Positions 62,026 through 64,000 of a DNA stretch of 64,000 nt are shown here, one piece after another. The notes under the pieces were generated by a model, which worked only from the letters and a program-made list of their open reading frames with translations, made no database searches and was not told the origin of the DNA. Position 1 is the first letter of the stretch, and each line of letters starts with the position of its first letter. A program made the position numbers and the translations under genes. Source of the DNA: CAZPBN01 sp964584935 (lineage in GTDB: Bacteria > Acidobacteriota > Aminicenantia > Aminicenantales > Aminicenantaceae); NCBI GenBank assembly GCA_964584935.1, contig CAZPBN010000007.1, positions 1 to 64,000 of the forward strand. Reading direction: 5' to 3'.

Positions 62026-63275
62026 TTCATCGTCCTCGGATCTGTAATTCTGCCTTCAAGAGCAGAAGCAGCCACCGTGGCTGGAGAAGCAAGATAAATT
62101 TCTGAATCCCGGCTTCCCATTCTTCCTCTAAAATTTCTATTTGCCGTACTCAAGGCTCTCTCACCGGAAGCAAGAACACCCTGGTGTGCACCCAAACAGG
62201 GACCACATCCGGGATTCAATATGATGCATCCAGCTTCTGACAAGTCCTCGATAATACCCTTCTTCAACGCTTTCAAATACTCAACTCTTGAAGCTGGAAC
62301 AACCAGCATTCGTACTTTGGGATGAATCCTTTTTCCTCTGACCACATCGGCAGCTGTCTTCAGATCTCCAAACCGACCGTTTGTGCAAGTTCCCAGAAGA
62401 GCCTGATGGAATTCAATACCTTTAACTGCAGATACTGGTTTCACATTATCCACTGTATGGGGACAGGCTACCTGGGGTTCTACAGAAGAAACATCATATT
62501 CGAGCACTTTTTCAAAAGAAGCATCGGGATCTGACTTTAGGGGATTTGATTCTTCTTTTGTTTTTTGGTTCAGCCATTGATCTGTCGCGTCGTCAGCTTC
62601 AAAATAGGCATTTTTCGCACCCATCTCTGCAGCCATATTTGCTAAAACCATTCTGGATGGAATGGTTATCCTCCGAGAAAAATCTCCTGAAAATTCTACA
62701 GCCTTATAGTTAGCCTTGTCAGCTCCTAGATCACCTATTATTTTTAAAATGACATCTTTCGGATAGACAAAAGGTTTTAAATCTCCATTTATTGTTATTT
62801 TCAAAGTTTCAGGAACTTTTAGCCAAATCTCATCTGTTCCCCAAAGTGAAGCAACCTCTGACCGCCCTATACCTGCCGAAAAAGCCCCAAATGCGCCGTA
62901 GGTTGTGGTGTGGGAATCAGCACCGAGGATCAGTTTTCCGGGAAGAGCAAATCCATTTTCAGGTAAAACCTGGTGGCAAATTCCATTGTTGACATCAAAG
63001 AAATTCTCTATGTTTTGTTCCTCCACAAATTCTCTTATCAATTTATGATTCTGGGCATATTCTTCCTGAGAGGCAGGAACAACATGGTCTAGAATAATAA
63101 TGATTTTCCGGGGTTTGACAACTTTTTTAATTCCAAACTTTTTGAATTTTTTTATGATCGCAGCCGTGTTATCATGAGAAAGCAAATAATCCGGAGTTAC
63201 GGTTATCACATCTCCTGCCTTCACATCTTTTCCTGATTTTAAACCCAGGATTTTTTCTGAAAATGTTTTTCCCAA
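62022..63275 (-). CDS. IPMI-type aconitase large subunit (pair 2)
   Basis: A 417-residue LeuC-like subunit with GTCTNGR (about 295-301) and NPGCGPCLGAH (about 353-363) as 4Fe-4S ligands, and ILGADSHTTTYGAFGAFSAGIGRSEVA for the substrate/active-site region, closest to standard LeuC. It starts with TTG at 63275 with GGAG at a good distance; the next ATG would remove conserved residues. It is followed at -4 bp by its small subunit gene and preceded by the HD-domain gene at 20 bp. Confidence 0.93.
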   Translation of the reverse strand: MGKTFSEKILGLKSGKDVKAGDVITVTPDYLLSHDNTAAIIKKFKKFGIKKVVKPRKIIIILDHVVPASQEEYAQNHKLIREFVEEQNIENFFDVNNGICHQVLPENGFALPGKLILGADSHTTTYGAFGAFSAGIGRSEVASLWGTDEIWLKVPETLKITINGDLKPFVYPKDVILKIIGDLGADKANYKAVEFSGDFSRRITIPSRMVLANMAAEMGAKNAYFEADDATDQWLNQKTKEESNPLKSDPDASFEKVLEYDVSSVEPQVACPHTVDNVKPVSAVKGIEFHQALLGTCTNGRFGDLKTAADVVRGKRIHPKVRMLVVPASRVEYLKALKKGIIEDLSEAGCIILNPGCGPCLGAHQGVLASGERALSTANRNFRGRMGSRDSEIYLASPATVAASALEGRITDPRTMK

Positions 63276-63295
63276 AAAATACTCCTTTTCTCCTT

Positions 63296-63829
63296 CTATA
63301 TTTTCAATCCATCAAAATTGACAAAGTCCGCGTGATTCACTATAACCGCTTCTATGGTTTTTCTGGCTCCATCTCCTTCTTTAGAATGGGCAGCAATGAT
63401 ATGAATGATTTCCGCTGGAATTCCGTATTTGGAAGCAAAAGCGGCTCCGGATATGGGGTGTCGTATCAATTTGCCCTCTTCACTTTTGACAAATCTCCCC
63501 TCCTTTTTTTCATATTCAAAAAGTTTGCCCACATCATGAAGCAAAGCTCCTGATACAAGATAATCTTTATTTATGGAAATTATTCCATTATAAATTTCTT
63601 CCATGACTTCGGCAATTTTTGAAGAACAAAGGGTGACCGCTTTTGTGTGTTCCAAAATATTAATGGATGTCTTTTCAAGCAGTAAAGTGAAGGGCATTTG
63701 ATGCAAATCCTCGATTTTCCATCCTCCTTTTCTGACGGCATCTTCCCATATAAGAATGGTTTTATTCCTTAAATCCACATCTTCAATCAGGTAAAATTCC
63801 TTCATTAAAGATACAATTTCTCCTTTCAT
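63296..63829 (-). CDS. HD-domain phosphohydrolase-like protein
   Basis: A 177-residue HD-superfamily protein. The metal-binding motifs are H54/H-containing EHTKAVTLCSSKIAEVM (about 59-75), LLHDVGKLFEYEKK (HD at about 103-104), RHPISGAAFASKYGIPAEIIHII and a final His in AAHSKEG (about 151-157), then a C-terminal Asp (NHADFVNF). Such proteins hydrolyse phosphate esters of nucleotides; the substrate is unknown. It starts one base after the citrate-synthase gene's stop (TAG-ATG), so it belongs to the operon. Similar HD genes sit in comparable isomerase operons, but no role has been stated that I can support. Confidence 0.9.
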   Translation of the reverse strand: MKGEIVSLMKEFYLIEDVDLRNKTILIWEDAVRKGGWKIEDLHQMPFTLLLEKTSINILEHTKAVTLCSSKIAEVMEEIYNGIISINKDYLVSGALLHDVGKLFEYEKKEGRFVKSEEGKLIRHPISGAAFASKYGIPAEIIHIIAAHSKEGDGARKTIEAVIVNHADFVNFDGLKI

Positions 63830-64000
63830 CTAAATCTCCCTTTCTTTCGGTCCATCATACTCAAAATCCTGAGGATGAATTTTTCTCATAGGTTTCATTC
63901 TCATTTTTTCCTCATGAACTTGAGCAACCAGACCAGGAACTCTGGCTATAATAAAAAAGGCATTCCCTATCTCTGGGGATATTCCCAGTTCGCACAAAAG
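63830..64000 (-). CDS. Citrate synthase/citryl-CoA lyase family protein (C-terminal 56 residues)
   Basis: The 3' end of a leftward gene whose start lies beyond the window. The frame reads ELGISPEIGNAFFIIARVPG-LVAQVHEEKMRMKPMRKIHPQDFEYDGPKEREI. The LVAQVHEE and GISPEIGNAFFIIARVPG patterns belong to the citrate-synthase superfamily (citrate synthase, citryl-CoA lyase, ATP-citrate lyase C-terminus). Short forms of this branch are usually named citryl-CoA lyase. The gene leads the whole operon, so the pathway appears to begin at citrate or a close relative. Confidence 0.8.
   Translation of the reverse strand, partial: LLCELGISPEIGNAFFIIARVPGLVAQVHEEKMRMKPMRKIHPQDFEYDGPKEREI

Noticed and set aside
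1..64000. CRISPR arrays, prophage or insertion sequences
   Set aside because: No regularly spaced direct repeats, transposase or phage structural motifs were seen; the decayed genes are explained by deletions and frameshifts.

Overview
This AT-rich 64 kb window is ordinary bacterial chromosome, probably from a deep-branching, Gram-negative, meso-DAP-walled bacterium. The evidence is a complete dcw cell-wall/division cluster, a MurE with a DNPR-type DAP motif, several secreted proteins and outer-membrane barrels, and an EF-G of the spirochaete/planctomycete/mitochondrial (spdEFG1) kind. An MglA GTPase, a Ser/Thr kinase with zinc ribbon and TPRs, and an archaeal-type fructose-bisphosphate aldolase/phosphatase fit Acidobacteriota-like or Aminicenantes-like lineages. 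That placement is inference; no rRNA gene is present. I see no CRISPR array, prophage, insertion sequence or replication origin.

Layout. 1-9.2 kb: the end of a tRNA-Gly(CCC), then a leftward run of a RecA-like ATPase, EF-G, an SH3/beta-barrel protein, a Ser/Thr kinase and an M14 carboxypeptidase. 9.5-24.4 kb: mixed housekeeping and envelope genes (WD40 protein, PhzF, M48 protease with zinc ribbons, Fe-ADH, barrel protein, cyclophilin, AGCS symporter, secreted PI-kinase-like protein, M23 peptidase, Nudix, FBP aldolase/phosphatase, PilZ), with a decayed ECF sigma factor at 19.7-20.05 kb. 24.9-41.9 kb: the dcw operon mraZ-rsmH-ftsL-ftsI-murE-murF-mraY-murD-ftsW-murG-murC-ftsQ-ftsA-ftsZ, all rightward, very tightly packed, without murB or ddl, and ending in a translationally overlapping hutI. 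Its promoter is clear, and three 10-bp-spaced GGGA repeats (a MraZ box) run into the mraZ start codon.

42-46.3 kb: comM and mglA, followed by a small gene graveyard: an SLC13-type transporter with a large internal deletion, an orphan 5' gene end, and a MNT/HEPN toxin-antitoxin pair that lacks a start on one gene and most of the other. 46.3-51.7 kb: a leftward glycan operon with four GT4 glycosyltransferases in an A-B-B-A order plus a coiled-coil protein. 52-57 kb: TIGR00725 protein, truA, a TPR/thioredoxin lipoprotein and a POT peptide transporter.

57.4-64 kb: a nine-gene leftward operon starting in a citrate-synthase-family gene cut by the window edge, followed by an HD-domain protein, two complete pairs of isopropylmalate-isomerase-type aconitase subunits, an isocitrate-dehydrogenase-like enzyme, tsaB and rimI. 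The most interesting unit is this one: it looks like a citrate-to-2-oxoglutarate (or homologous tricarboxylate) pathway built entirely from LeuC/LeuD-type enzymes, with substrate loops unlike those of standard isopropylmalate isomerases.
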